DNA from: M3007 sp964550795
GTDB taxonomy: Bacteria; Bacteroidota; Bacteroidia; Chitinophagales; Saprospiraceae
Assembly: GCA_964550795.1 (NCBI GenBank)
Contig: CAZKBH010000005.1
Span: forward strand, 1 to 64,000
DNA length: 64,000 nt
Direction: 5' to 3'
Made by a program: the position numbers and the translations under genes. Below, in pieces: positions 1 to 8,919 of this stretch. Every line of letters starts with the position of its first letter. Within the stretch, counting starts at the first letter, position 1. The notes below the pieces were generated by a model that was given only the letters and a program-made list of their open reading frames with translations, did not search any database and had not been told where the DNA came from.

Positions 1-105
1 GTTCCAACTTTTTTCGGTGTTATCAGCGGTATCAGTAAAATTCGGTGTTCCAAACCCCTTCGGTGGTATCAGCGGTCTCAGCAAATTCGGTGTTCCAAAC
101 CCCAA
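1..105. repeat. Tandem repeat, about 45-46 bp unit
   Basis: Two units are visible and the array probably continues to the left of the window. The segment from the CGGTG at 15 recurs at 61, and the segment AAATTCGGTGTTCCAAACCCC-like at 38-58 recurs at 83-103. The array sits about 14 bp beyond the stop codon of the HAD gene on the minus strand. The short plus-strand reading frame through it is a by-product of the repeat lacking stops. No gene is proposed here. Confidence 0.8.
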
Positions 106-118
106 CCACCCGATCAGC

Positions 119-745
119 CTACAACAACCCCATAGCCGCCAATCGCTCCCCAATCTCCGTCCCCGGCTCATGCCAGACGCCCTGAATACCAACTCGCCGT
201 GCAGCTTCCACATTTTCGGGCAAATCATCAAAAAACATGGTTTCCTCGGGTAATATCTCGGCATCCGCCAGTACATACTCAAACGATTCCCGGGTCGGTT
301 TGCGCAGCCGGATGAGGTGCGAAAAATACACGCCATCAAAATACCGCGATTCGTAATCTGCAATGCCGTGTTCGCGCAGCATGTAGTCCGCTACATATTG
401 TTCGTGCAGCTCGTTTATATTGCTGAGCAAGAACACGTTATAGCGTTGCCGAAGCTGCAACAAAAGTTCAAAACGATGGCTTGGCATACCGATGAAAATA
501 GCGTTCCAGGCATTTTCCACTTGCGTTGAGCTGAGTGGTACCGCTGCGGCGAACCGCAGTTTTTCTACAAATTCGAGGGTGCTGAGTCCGCCGGTTTCGT
601 ATAGTTCAAATACCCGTTCTCGGAGCAGCTTTTCCTTGGCGGAAGCGAAATTTGCGCCGTAATGTGCCTGTATGGTTCGTTCAAAAGCGGGCAAATCGAG
701 GTCAAAAAGTACGTTTCCGAAGTCAAAAAGAAGGTTGCGCGTCAT
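119..745 (-). CDS. HAD-family hydrolase (phosphatase-like)
   Basis: The product of about 208 residues is a haloacid-dehalogenase-superfamily hydrolase, probably a cytoplasmic phosphatase acting on a small phosphorylated metabolite. Motif I is the N-terminal DFGNVLFDLD with the nucleophilic aspartate. Motif II is LLSNINE around residue 110, motif III is the lysine in RLRKPTRESF, and motif IV is FFDDLPENVEAA with its acidic pair. The order and length fit subfamily IA with an alpha-helical cap. A longer frame begins at 766, but the ATG at 745 puts motif I right at the N-terminus as usual. It is divergent from malQ. The substrate cannot be told from sequence. Confidence 0.85.
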   Translation of the reverse strand: MTRNLLFDFGNVLFDLDLPAFERTIQAHYGANFASAKEKLLRERVFELYETGGLSTLEFVEKLRFAAAVPLSSTQVENAWNAIFIGMPSHRFELLLQLRQRYNVFLLSNINELHEQYVADYMLREHGIADYESRYFDGVYFSHLIRLRKPTRESFEYVLADAEILPEETMFFDDLPENVEAARRVGIQGVWHEPGTEIGERLAAMGLL

Positions 746-865
746 GTTGAGTTGTTGAAGCTGCAAATATGCGATGCTTGCCCGATTAATAGTCCCGAAT
801 TAATTGATCCTTGAAACTCCGTCTTTCAATGCAATTAAAGACATTTGCATCGAACAAACATTCCC

Positions 866-3529
866 ATGAAAGTCCACTTCTACCTTCGCTACGCCACCAA
901 ATTCGGTGAATCTTTCGCCCTTTGCCTGCCCGACGGCCAACGGCACCCACTCGAATATCTTGCCGACGACTTCTGCTTCCTGAGCCTCGAATTCGATGCC
1001 GCCAAATACCCCGAAGGCATGTCTTATGCCTACGAATTCCATACCGCTGAAGGACTGATCTTACCCGAGGCCAATCCCGGTCGAAAGCTCGATTTTAATG
1101 ATTTAAAGGCTTCCGACCTCGAGGTGTACGATTATTTCAACCCGATGGGACTGACGGAAAATGTGTTCACCACGCAGCCCTTCCGAACCCCACAAACGCC
1201 CGATTCGACGCAGCAGGCGCGCAAAAAATCGGGTGGCACCCACCTTTTCAGGGTCAAGGCTCCCTTGTTGAAACCAGAGGAGGTGATCTGCCTGCTGGGC
1301 CACGGAACCGCCTTGCGAAATTGGGACACTACCGCGCCTATTCAATTGAAAAACAACGGTTTATGGTGGGAATCACGCCTCGATCTTTCCGAAGAAGAAT
1401 TCCCGCTCGCCTATAAATATGGCATCTGGAACACGCGCAGTAATAAGTTTCTCGGTTTTGAAACGGGTGGAAACCGGCCCATTTACACCGTGCAGCATCC
1501 GGAGCAGGCAACCACTTTGTTCCACGACAACTTCGCGCGTTTCCCGCTGGAAAATTGGAAAGGAGCCGGAGTAGCCATCCCGGTGTTCAGTTTGCGCAGC
1601 CAAAAAAGTTGGGGCGTGGGCGAATTCAATGACCTGCCGCTGCTCGCAGATTGGGCAAAATCTGTGGGACTAAAACTCATCCAACTGCTGCCGATCAACG
1701 ACACCACGGCCACCCATACCTGGACGGATTCTTATCCTTATGCGGCCATTTCGGCATTTGCTTTGAACCCGATTTATGTGAATGTGGAACAAGTGGCCGG
1801 CAAAAAGCACGCTTCGGTTTTGAAGCCTTTTTTGAAAAAACAAAAGACCCTGAATGCCCTTGAAGCGGTTGATTATGAACAGGTTGTCCAAGTAAAATGG
1901 GATATCCTGCGCCAACTTTACGACCTGCAAAAAAACGACTGGATCAAAGACGCCGATTACCGCGCATACTACGAATCCAACAAACACTGGCTCGCCCCCT
2001 ATGCCGTTTTTTGCTGGCTACGAGACGCCAACGGCAGTGCCGATTTTGGTCAATGGAGCCAATATTCGGTGTTTAAACCAGCCGAAATCGAGCAATTGTT
2101 GCTGCCCACCGGCAAACACTTCGATTCCATCGGGCTGCATCTGTTTGTGCAATGGCACCTGCATCTCCAGCTCAAAGCCGCTGCGGATTACGCCCACGCG
2201 CTGGGCCTCTCGCTGAAAGGAGATATCCCCATCGGCATTTACCGTTACTCCTGCGATGCCTGGGTTGCGCCAGAATTGTACGATATGCATGCCCAGGCAG
2301 GCGCTCCGCCCGATGATTTTGCCGAAAAAGGCCAAAACTGGGGCTTTCCGACCTACAATTGGGCCAAAATGAAAGCCGACGGTTTTGCCTGGTGGAAGCA
2401 GCGTTTTGAACAAATGAGTCTGTATTTTGATGCTTTCCGCATTGACCATATCCTCGGTTTTTTCCGCATCTGGAGCATCCCGATGGATGCCGTGGAAGGA
2501 ATTTTGGGGCAATTTGTACCTGCAATTCCAGTGCAAGAGGCAGAATTTCGGCAGGCGGGCATTGGCTTCGATTACGAACGTTTGTGCCGTCCGTACATCA
2601 CGGAACAGGTCTTGTATGCGGTGTTCGGAAATGGCGCGGCGGAAGTGACGGAACAGTTCCTCCAGGCGCATCCCGATGGCCGATATGCCCTGAAACCGGA
2701 ATTTGACACCCAACGAAAAATAGAGGCCTGGTTCCAAACCCAGGATCCGGCAGCGTACCCCGAGTCCTTGCGCGACGGCTTGTTTGGCTTGATTTCAAAT
2801 GTAATTTTGCTGAACTCGCCGGGCGGCGGCTACGCTTTCCGCTTTGGAATTGAAAAAACGACTTCTTTTCAGCATTTGCCAGAACACGCGAAAGAAGCAC
2901 TTAAATCCTTGTATCTCAACTACTTCTATCGTCGGCAAGATGATTTTTGGCAGCGCGAGGCCATGGAAAAACTGCCCGCCCTGAAAGCAGCGACCCAAAT
3001 GCTCATTTGCGGGGAAGACCTCGGTATGGTGCCCGCCTGTGTGCCCGAAGTGATGGAAACGCTCGGCATACTCAGCCTCGAAATCCAGCGGATGCCCAAG
3101 GCTACGGGCGCCACGTTTTTTCATCCAAAAGATGCGCCCTATCTCTCCGTGGTGACCCCCAGCACCCACGACATGAGTACCCTGCGCGGCTGGTGGGAGG
3201 AAGACCGCGCCCTTACGCAGCGTTTTTACAACGAAATCATGCAAGGTGCCGGCGACGCCCCCTACTTCTGCGAGGCCTGGGTGAACAAGATTTTACTGGA
3301 GCAACATTTCCACTCCCCGGCCATGTGGGCCATTTTTCAGTTGCAAGACCTGCTGGGCATGGATGCCACGCTTCGCCGCGAAAACCCGCAGGATGAGCGG
3401 ATCAATATTCCTGCGAACCCGAAGCACTATTGGCGCTACCGAATGCACTTCCCACTGGAGGATTTGAAGAAGGCTGTGAATTTCAACGCTGAAGTGCGGA
3501 ATACGGTGGTCGCAAGTGGGCGGAACTAA
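866..3529 (+). CDS. malQ: 4-alpha-glucanotransferase (GH77 amylomaltase)
   Basis: This long, two-part amylomaltase of about 887 residues transfers alpha-1,4-glucan segments between maltodextrins in the cytoplasm. The first 230 residues look like two starch-binding CBM20-type modules, the form found in Bacteroidota and plant DPE2-like enzymes. The GH77 barrel follows, with VFSLRSQKSWGVGEF, then the nucleophile region YFDAFRIDHILGFFRIW around residue 530, then LICGEDLGMVP, and finally VVTPSTHDMSTLRGWW near the end. A TTG-initiated extension at 845 is possible, but the ATG at 866 aligns with the family start (MKVHFYLRYAT). The gene ends 7 bp before the convergent stop of the next gene. Confidence 0.95.
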   Translation: MKVHFYLRYATKFGESFALCLPDGQRHPLEYLADDFCFLSLEFDAAKYPEGMSYAYEFHTAEGLILPEANPGRKLDFNDLKASDLEVYDYFNPMGLTENVFTTQPFRTPQTPDSTQQARKKSGGTHLFRVKAPLLKPEEVICLLGHGTALRNWDTTAPIQLKNNGLWWESRLDLSEEEFPLAYKYGIWNTRSNKFLGFETGGNRPIYTVQHPEQATTLFHDNFARFPLENWKGAGVAIPVFSLRSQKSWGVGEFNDLPLLADWAKSVGLKLIQLLPINDTTATHTWTDSYPYAAISAFALNPIYVNVEQVAGKKHASVLKPFLKKQKTLNALEAVDYEQVVQVKWDILRQLYDLQKNDWIKDADYRAYYESNKHWLAPYAVFCWLRDANGSADFGQWSQYSVFKPAEIEQLLLPTGKHFDSIGLHLFVQWHLHLQLKAAADYAHALGLSLKGDIPIGIYRYSCDAWVAPELYDMHAQAGAPPDDFAEKGQNWGFPTYNWAKMKADGFAWWKQRFEQMSLYFDAFRIDHILGFFRIWSIPMDAVEGILGQFVPAIPVQEAEFRQAGIGFDYERLCRPYITEQVLYAVFGNGAAEVTEQFLQAHPDGRYALKPEFDTQRKIEAWFQTQDPAAYPESLRDGLFGLISNVILLNSPGGGYAFRFGIEKTTSFQHLPEHAKEALKSLYLNYFYRRQDDFWQREAMEKLPALKAATQMLICGEDLGMVPACVPEVMETLGILSLEIQRMPKATGATFFHPKDAPYLSVVTPSTHDMSTLRGWWEEDRALTQRFYNEIMQGAGDAPYFCEAWVNKILLEQHFHSPAMWAIFQLQDLLGMDATLRRENPQDERINIPANPKHYWRYRMHFPLEDLKKAVNFNAEVRNTVVASGRN

Positions 3530-3536
3530 CGGTCGT

Positions 3537-4193
3537 TTAGAATGAATACCCGAACTGAAGTGCCAAATTAACCGCATTTAATATACCTGAGGTGGATGAT
3601 GATGTACCATCATTATAGTTCACCGTGCGGGTCAGTACAAACCTTTCTTTGAGTGTAGTTCGATAGTTAAAACTCAGACTGATGTGAATGCGGTCCGTTA
3701 CGGCTACCCGGTTTTCTACACCTATAAGTAACATCCCCACCCCTACCTTGCGCGTGACGTCTTCCTTTTGCTCAATCACGCCTCTGTTTATGAAAATTTG
3801 TTCTGGATAATTCAGTACAGATTGCGCAAAGGACGCGCCCACGGCACCTTTGAATTCATATTTTTCCCCAACTCGGAAAATCCGATGCCTTAAACCCGCG
3901 TCCACATAATGCAAGCGTTCCGAAAACCCATATTGCCAACTGTTATCCCAGGTCCCGATACCATCTGTTCCCATGGATCGGCCTGTAGAAGTGAAGTTGT
4001 CGCCGTTTGTACCCAAAGACAAAAATCCGGATAACCGTGGAGTCATTTGGTATGCATACTGCAATTCAATGTTCCATCCCGGCGTGCCCTCGTACGGGAC
4101 CCCACCAATGCCCCCGCCAAATTTCAATTGGTTTTTCTGGGCCACTAATGAAAAGGAATGAACGAGGAGAATCAAGAAGATCAATTTTTTCAT
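3537..4193 (-). CDS. Putative small outer-membrane beta-barrel protein
   Basis: The 218-residue product has a signal peptide (MKKLIFLILLVHSFSLVAQ) followed by alternating aromatic/glycine strands such as LKFGGGIGGVPYEG and a C-terminal LALQFGYSF ending in phenylalanine. This is the usual mark of an outer-membrane beta barrel inserted by BAM. The ATG at 4193 is preferred over the longer frame from 4244 because it starts directly at the signal peptide. The last codons run almost into the convergent malQ stop. I do not recognise a specific family; a structural or porin-like role is inferred only from the topology. Confidence 0.75.
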   Translation of the reverse strand: MKKLIFLILLVHSFSLVAQKNQLKFGGGIGGVPYEGTPGWNIELQYAYQMTPRLSGFLSLGTNGDNFTSTGRSMGTDGIGTWDNSWQYGFSERLHYVDAGLRHRIFRVGEKYEFKGAVGASFAQSVLNYPEQIFINRGVIEQKEDVTRKVGVGMLLIGVENRVAVTDRIHISLSFNYRTTLKERFVLTRTVNYNDGTSSSTSGILNAVNLALQFGYSF

Positions 4194-4240
4194 AGGTATG
4201 AAATTTGTTATTGTTTGAAGAAACGAAGTTACTTGAAGGC

Positions 4241-4975
4241 TCAACGCAGTCCAATCACCCCCAATCCCCGGCCCGTTTGTCCGCCGCTTTTTCGGTGGGA
4301 AAAAAAGTCGCTGTCATGAACCATTGTACAAAACGGCGAGATTTCTATTTGGTTTTCGGGCACCCCGAATGCCTGCAATTGCGCGGCATTGGCTTTTTTT
4401 AGGTCCACCAAAAACTTACCCCGCCCGGCATCAAATCGTTTGAAGGTTTCCGAAAATTCTGCTGCTACTTCATCGCCAACCTCGAAAGAGCACGCGTCAA
4501 TGCAGGCACCCACATAAGCGAAACAGTCCTCGCCGCGGGTCCCGAATGAGTCTGCCATGAATTGCAGGGTTTTCTCCACAATTCCCGCCACGGCGCCTCG
4601 CCAACCCGCGTGGATCGCTGCCACGGCGTTTTGTCGGGCATCCAAAACCAAAATTGGGGTGCAATCTGCCACCGAAACGCACAGCAAAATGCCCGGAGTG
4701 TTTGTCACCAAAGCATCGAATCCCTCGCTTCCGCCGGGTTCCAGGGCATGCCGAATTTGATTGCCATGCACTTGTTTGGACCAGGCCATTTGCGCAGGCT
4801 CGAAACCCAGGCCAGCACAAAATCTCCGGCGATTTTCAGCCACATTTTCGGCGGAATCGGGGGTGTTTTTGCCCAGATTCATCGAATGGTATGGAGCAGG
4901 ACTGACCCCACCGTGCCGGGTACTTTGCGCCGCAGCTATATGCGTGAAGGGGGAGAACAGGGACGGGGAGCACAT
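4241..4975 (-). CDS. pgeF: PgeF/YfiH-family multicopper-oxidase-like protein (purine nucleoside phosphorylase / peptidoglycan editing factor)
   Basis: This 244-residue protein belongs to the YfiH/DUF152 (laccase-domain) family. Members are known to phosphorolyse purine nucleosides and, in E. coli, to police peptidoglycan composition. The conserved zinc ligands are visible: SKQVHGNQI with its histidine, VSVADCTPILVLD with its cysteine, and AAIHAGWRGAVAGI with its histidine. The sequence ends FFSHRKSGGQTGRGLGVIGLR, typical for the family. It lies upstream on the same strand as the outer-membrane barrel gene, 47 bp away, and is divergent from the ABC permease gene. Confidence 0.93.
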   Translation of the reverse strand: MCSPSLFSPFTHIAAAQSTRHGGVSPAPYHSMNLGKNTPDSAENVAENRRRFCAGLGFEPAQMAWSKQVHGNQIRHALEPGGSEGFDALVTNTPGILLCVSVADCTPILVLDARQNAVAAIHAGWRGAVAGIVEKTLQFMADSFGTRGEDCFAYVGACIDACSFEVGDEVAAEFSETFKRFDAGRGKFLVDLKKANAAQLQAFGVPENQIEISPFCTMVHDSDFFSHRKSGGQTGRGLGVIGLR

Positions 4976-5079
4976 GAGAATGTTGAGCGTTGAGGAATTT
5001 TAAACCCTCTAAAGTCGGCTTTTTATCGAATTTTAAGAACCTTGTCTCTATTTGTAAATTTTAGCGGCACACATTGTCC

Positions 5080-5087
5080 TACTTTTG
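5080..5087 (+). promoter_or_regulatory. Candidate Bacteroidota -7 box (TACTTTTG) for the permease gene
   Basis: The octamer matches TAnnTTTG exactly and lies 68 bp before the ATG at 5156. A TTG at 5052 is present but at a longer spacing (25 nt) than usual, so the -33 half is weak. Confidence 0.45.
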
Positions 5088-5099
5088 AAACTGTTTGGT

Positions 5100-5147
5100 C
5101 ATTGACCACATTCACCACATTTACCACATTGACCACATTTCCACATT
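5100..5147 (+). repeat. ACCACATT microrepeat directly before a start codon
   Basis: Five or so imperfect copies of a 9 bp unit (TTGACCACA / TTCACCACA / TTTACCACA) end 8 bp before the ATG of the permease gene. A similar array occurs at 61911-61973, upstream of another gene start. It would form most of the 5' untranslated region if the promoter at 5080 is used. Copy number could vary by slippage, but nothing in one sequence shows that it does. Confidence 0.75.
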
Positions 5148-5155
5148 AAAAAAAG

Positions 5156-6397
5156 ATGCCCTTTTCAGAAATACTCAGCATGGCTTTCCAGAACATCCGC
5201 GCAAATATATTGCGCTCGGTGCTCACCTTGCTCATCATTGCTTTTGGCATCATGGCGCTGGTGGGAATCCTGACGGCCATTGACGCCATTGCCTACTCGC
5301 TCAGTGACAACCTTTCCAATTTAGGGGCTAATTCGTTCAGTATTGAGCGGAAATGGGGTGAAGTTCGAAGCAATCGCGGTGGAAAACAACAAAAAAGAGC
5401 CGAGGCGGTGAGTTTCAGACAGGCCATGGAATTTAAAGAACGATTCGATTTTCCAGCAAAAGTTGCGGTTGGCTGCTACGGAACCGGGAATGCAACGATT
5501 AAATTTGGCGACAAAAAAACCAATCCAAACGTAACTTTTAATGGGGCAGATGAGTATTTTATGGATGTGAAGGGAGTGGATATTGCTTTGGGGCGCAATT
5601 TTTCAAAAATTGAAGTTGAAAGTGGCGCGCCCGTGGCAGTGATTGGGTCGGATATTGTAAAAACGCTGTTTGACGGCAAAAACGAAAAAGCTATTGACCA
5701 GATTATTTCAGTGAATGCCAATCGCTATCGAGTCGTGGGCATCATGGCCGAAAAGGGTTCTTCCATGAATGAATCCAGCGATCGTAAAGTGTATGCCCCG
5801 CTCATCAATGTAAAGGGCCTTTTTGGTGCCGGCGACGACAAGGATTATTTCCTAATGGTCGCAGTTCAGGATGCCATGACCATGGAGGCAGCACAGTCCG
5901 AAGCCACCGGGCTTTTTCGCCAGATTCGGGGACTGAGGCCCGGCGAAGAAGATGATTTTGAGACCTTTACGAGCGATAGCATTGTGGCCATATTGAAGGA
6001 AAATACGGTCACTTTACGCCTGGCTGCAGTAGCCATTGGTCTCATGACCCTGCTGGGAGCAGCCATCGGTTTGATGAACATCATGCTGGTCAGCGTGACT
6101 GAACGCACCCGGGAAATCGGCATCACGAAAGCGCTGGGCGCAACCCGGCGCAGCATCATGCTCCAATTTCTGACGGAGGCCATCACCATTTGCCAAATTG
6201 GCGGACTGGTGGGCATTTTCCTCGGAATCCTGATTGGCAATATCATGACTCTGGTGCTCGGCGGCTCGTTTTTGATCCCCTGGGCCTGGATGTTGCTCGG
6301 ATTCACCCTTTGTATGATTGTGGGCATTGTTTCGGGTTTTTACCCCGCCATGAAAGCCTCCAGGCTTGATCCGATTGAATCCTTGCGTTACGAGTAG
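5156..6397 (+). CDS. ABC transporter permease, MacB/FtsX type
   Basis: The 413-residue inner-membrane protein has the MacB layout. There is one membrane segment at residues 20-45, then a long periplasmic MacB core domain to about residue 280, and finally the FtsX-like block with three membrane segments. The conserved FtsX signature is in MLVSVTERTREIGITKALGA, and the C-terminus GFYPAMKASRLDPIESLRYE is standard. Such permeases work with a separate ATPase and often an adaptor for macrolide, lipoprotein or peptide export. No ATPase or adaptor gene is adjacent, so the partner must be encoded elsewhere. Confidence 0.92.
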   Translation: MPFSEILSMAFQNIRANILRSVLTLLIIAFGIMALVGILTAIDAIAYSLSDNLSNLGANSFSIERKWGEVRSNRGGKQQKRAEAVSFRQAMEFKERFDFPAKVAVGCYGTGNATIKFGDKKTNPNVTFNGADEYFMDVKGVDIALGRNFSKIEVESGAPVAVIGSDIVKTLFDGKNEKAIDQIISVNANRYRVVGIMAEKGSSMNESSDRKVYAPLINVKGLFGAGDDKDYFLMVAVQDAMTMEAAQSEATGLFRQIRGLRPGEEDDFETFTSDSIVAILKENTVTLRLAAVAIGLMTLLGAAIGLMNIMLVSVTERTREIGITKALGATRRSIMLQFLTEAITICQIGGLVGIFLGILIGNIMTLVLGGSFLIPWAWMLLGFTLCMIVGIVSGFYPAMKASRLDPIESLRYE

Positions 6398-6457
6398 TTT
6401 GGCCATACCCAACTTCAAATTAACGTTTCGTTTCGCAATAAGCTTTACTCAAGCAAC

Positions 6458-6465
6458 TACTTTTG
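6458..6465 (+). promoter_or_regulatory. Candidate Bacteroidota -7 box (TACTTTTG) for the thioredoxin-like gene
   Basis: An exact TAnnTTTG match lies 33 bp upstream of the ATG at 6498. The -33 region (TTTCG at 6431) is a poor match to TTG, so this is a moderate call. Confidence 0.45.
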
Positions 6466-6497
6466 CGGGAATTTTTACCAAAAGGATTTGACAATTC

Positions 6498-7889
6498 ATG
6501 AAAAAACTGCTTCTCGTCGCATTGCTCCTGCCCGCTTCCTTGTGGGCGTTTCAAAAGAATCCTGCGGCTAAACCCGCCCAGGCCCCCGGAAAAAACGCCA
6601 AACAAGTCACCCTCACCTGCCGCTTATACGGGACCCAGGCCAGTGCCGACAAGGTTTTTCTGTATGAAAATATGGGCCTCGCCAAAAAAGTAGTGGCCAG
6701 TGCCGGTAAAAGTGGGGTGGACAGCGCCTACGTATTAACCATCCCTGCCGGCCCCGCTCGTTTTTACAGTGTTGGGGCAAGCGAACAATCCACCGCCAAA
6801 ATTATTTTGGGCGAAGAGCCAGAGGTTACGCTTTGGGGCAACACGCAGTTTATGCACAAAGCCCGCACCGTTGGCTCTCCGGTCAACAAGGCGCTGGAAT
6901 CTTTTCAGGATGAACTTTCCCTTTTTGCAAACGAAAGCACTCAAATTCGGGCACAATTCAATGCTTCAACGGGCAATATGCGCCGCACGATGGAAGAACG
7001 GGTTGCCCAATTTACGAAGCGCAAGACCCGATTCCTGGATTCGCTCAAAACCGCAAACCCGCTGCTTTGGCGTACTGCAAGCCTTCAAATTACGCCTGAT
7101 TACGCCGGTCAAGGCGGAAAAGAAGCGGACTTCTACGCTGCGGAATTTTTCCGTTGGGCGAATTTGACCGATAAAGCATACGAGCAAATCCCGGATGTGT
7201 ACAATGCATTCGACGCGTTCGTTGCCACGCAATTGCAACTGGGCACCTCACACGAAAAAGCAGTGCAATTGGCGGAAACCCAATTGGCTAAAATTCCTCA
7301 AGAAAGTGCCACGTACCGCATGGCTTTGGGTGGAATTGTTGCTTCGCTCAAGGCCAACAACAGCCCGCAATACCCGACCATAGCCAAAAAGTATATTGAC
7401 CGATATACCTCATCGAATTTGGGTGAAATCCCTGCGATGGAAATGGAACTGAAAAAAGCGTCCACGTTCAATGCTGGTTTTGAGGCTCCGGATCTGGCGG
7501 GTATGACCCCGGATAGCAATCAGTACTCCCTCAAGCAATTGCGCGGAAAAGTTGTGTTAATTGACTTCTGGGCGAGTTGGTGCGGTCCTTGTCGCAAGGA
7601 AAACCCGAATGTGGTGGCGGAGTACAACAAGTATCACAGCAAGGGTTTTGACATACTTGGTGTAAGTCTGGACCGTGAAATAAACGCCTGGCGCAACGCC
7701 ATCAAACAAGACGGTTTGCCCTGGCACCACATCAGCGATTTGAAAGGATGGCAGAGTTCCCACGCCGCACTTTACTCCGTAACATCTATTCCACAAACCC
7801 TGCTGATTGACCGCGATGGGAAAATTATCGCCCGGAATTTGCGCGGCCCGCAATTGGGTGCCAAACTGGAAGAGATTTTTGGAAAGTAA
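6498..7889 (+). CDS. TlpA-family thioredoxin-like disulfide oxidoreductase
   Basis: The exported 463-residue protein starts with a signal peptide (MKKLLLVALLLPASLWAF). An N-terminal region of about 100 residues resembles the DUF4369 module common in Bacteroidota thiol oxidoreductases. After a helical middle, a thioredoxin fold begins near residue 330 (FEAPDLAGMTPDSNQYSL) with the redox motif FWASWCGPCRKENP and the cis-proline region VTSIPQTLLIDRDGKIIA. It probably keeps cysteines reduced or catalyses disulfide exchange in the periplasm. The specific client is unknown. It is convergent with hemC. Confidence 0.93.
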   Translation: MKKLLLVALLLPASLWAFQKNPAAKPAQAPGKNAKQVTLTCRLYGTQASADKVFLYENMGLAKKVVASAGKSGVDSAYVLTIPAGPARFYSVGASEQSTAKIILGEEPEVTLWGNTQFMHKARTVGSPVNKALESFQDELSLFANESTQIRAQFNASTGNMRRTMEERVAQFTKRKTRFLDSLKTANPLLWRTASLQITPDYAGQGGKEADFYAAEFFRWANLTDKAYEQIPDVYNAFDAFVATQLQLGTSHEKAVQLAETQLAKIPQESATYRMALGGIVASLKANNSPQYPTIAKKYIDRYTSSNLGEIPAMEMELKKASTFNAGFEAPDLAGMTPDSNQYSLKQLRGKVVLIDFWASWCGPCRKENPNVVAEYNKYHSKGFDILGVSLDREINAWRNAIKQDGLPWHHISDLKGWQSSHAALYSVTSIPQTLLIDRDGKIIARNLRGPQLGAKLEEIFGK

Positions 7890-7897
7890 GAGCGTGG

Positions 7898-7973
7898 AAA
7901 ATGACCTCGGAGAGGTTTAACGTTGTCCGCAATGTTAGACCTCTCCGAGGGCATTTTGGTCCGAGGTCATTTT
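7898..7973. terminator. Overlapping inverted repeats between convergent genes
   Basis: Two perfect stems share one strand. An inner stem pairs 7905-7916 with 7939-7950 (CCTCGGAGAGGT and its complement). An outer stem pairs 7898-7910 with 7961-7973 (13 bp). The two structures are mutually exclusive because both use 7905-7910. The position between the convergent TlpA-like gene and hemC suggests a bidirectional terminator, although the T-tract is only TTTTGGTTTT. Confidence 0.55.
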
Positions 7974-8015
7974 GGTTTTCGCTCCTGATAAACCTTAAAG
8001 ATATCATTTGAAGCA

Positions 8016-8903
8016 CTAAATCGAACCCCGCAACTGCTCCACCAACTTTTCCGCCATTCCAAAACTAGTGCTGGAGGAAAGTCGGGCGCGGCGCATGGCT
8101 CCATCGATTTCACAGGCCGCGAAAGCGTGAAAATTCCCGACATGGTCCCGCTCGCAGAATACGCCGAGGGGCAGTTGGCAGCCACCTTCCATGAGCTGGA
8201 GGACACGGCGTTCCACATTGGTGCAGGCGGAGACTTCGGGATGGTGTAATTTTTTCAACAAGAGCCGGGTTTCAAGGTCGTCCCGGTTGGTTTGCCAGGC
8301 CAATACGCCCTGGGCCGGGGCGGGCACAAATTCCCGGACGGGCAGGGCATACACTTCAAAATCCTGCATATCCAAGCCCAGACGTTCAACCCCTGCGGCA
8401 GCGAGGAATATCGCGTCGAAATCGCCGGAGCGGAGTTTTTCGAGTCGGGTGGGCACGTTGCCCCGAATGTCTTTTGGCTTTAAATCAGGTCTAAAACCCA
8501 GCAATTGTGCTTTTCGGCGGTTTGCAGAGGTGCCAACCACGGCTTCCGGAACCAGTTTCAACAGTGCATTTGCGGCATACGCTTCTTTGCGAATGATGAG
8601 CAAATCCGCAGGATTATGCCGATAGGAAACGGCCGTGATGGCCAAGCCCGGTGCTTGATTCGTCGGTAAATCCTTCATGGAATGTACCGCCAGATCTATC
8701 TCGCCGCGCAACAGTGCGTCTTCAATTTCTTTGGTAAAAAAGCCCTTGCCTTCCAATTTATCGAAGCTCAAATGCTGCACCAGATCACCTTGTGTTTTGA
8801 TGATAACCAGTTCACTTTCAACCCCGATTTGGGTGAGTGCTGTTTGCGTAAATTCTGCTTGCCAGAGTGCAAGTTTACTGCCGCGTGTACCTATTTTCAA
8901 CAT
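8016..8903 (-). CDS. hemC: Porphobilinogen deaminase (hydroxymethylbilane synthase)
   Basis: The 295-residue enzyme condenses four porphobilinogen units into hydroxymethylbilane in tetrapyrrole synthesis. It opens with the family signature LKIGTRGSKLALWQAEF. The middle has IDLAVHSMKDLPT, with the catalytic aspartate region, and GNVPTRLEKL. The cofactor-binding cysteine sits in MEGGCQLPLGVFCE. The ATG at 8903 is chosen because residues before it in the longer frame from 8960 are not family-like. The upstream RND gene on the same strand stops at 8920, 16 bp away, so the two are probably cotranscribed. No other hem gene is adjacent. Confidence 0.96.
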   Translation of the reverse strand: MLKIGTRGSKLALWQAEFTQTALTQIGVESELVIIKTQGDLVQHLSFDKLEGKGFFTKEIEDALLRGEIDLAVHSMKDLPTNQAPGLAITAVSYRHNPADLLIIRKEAYAANALLKLVPEAVVGTSANRRKAQLLGFRPDLKPKDIRGNVPTRLEKLRSGDFDAIFLAAAGVERLGLDMQDFEVYALPVREFVPAPAQGVLAWQTNRDDLETRLLLKKLHHPEVSACTNVERRVLQLMEGGCQLPLGVFCERDHVGNFHAFAACEIDGAMRRARLSSSTSFGMAEKLVEQLRGSI

Positions 8904-8919
8904 CAGGCAAAGGTCGGAA

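Noticed and set aside
845..866. TTG start for malQ at 845
   Set aside because: The ATG at 866 matches the family N-terminus and the added seven residues have no support.
2018..2737. Minus-strand frame of 239 codons opposite malQ
   Set aside because: Antisense to catalytic parts of the GH77 domain; no recognisable domain.
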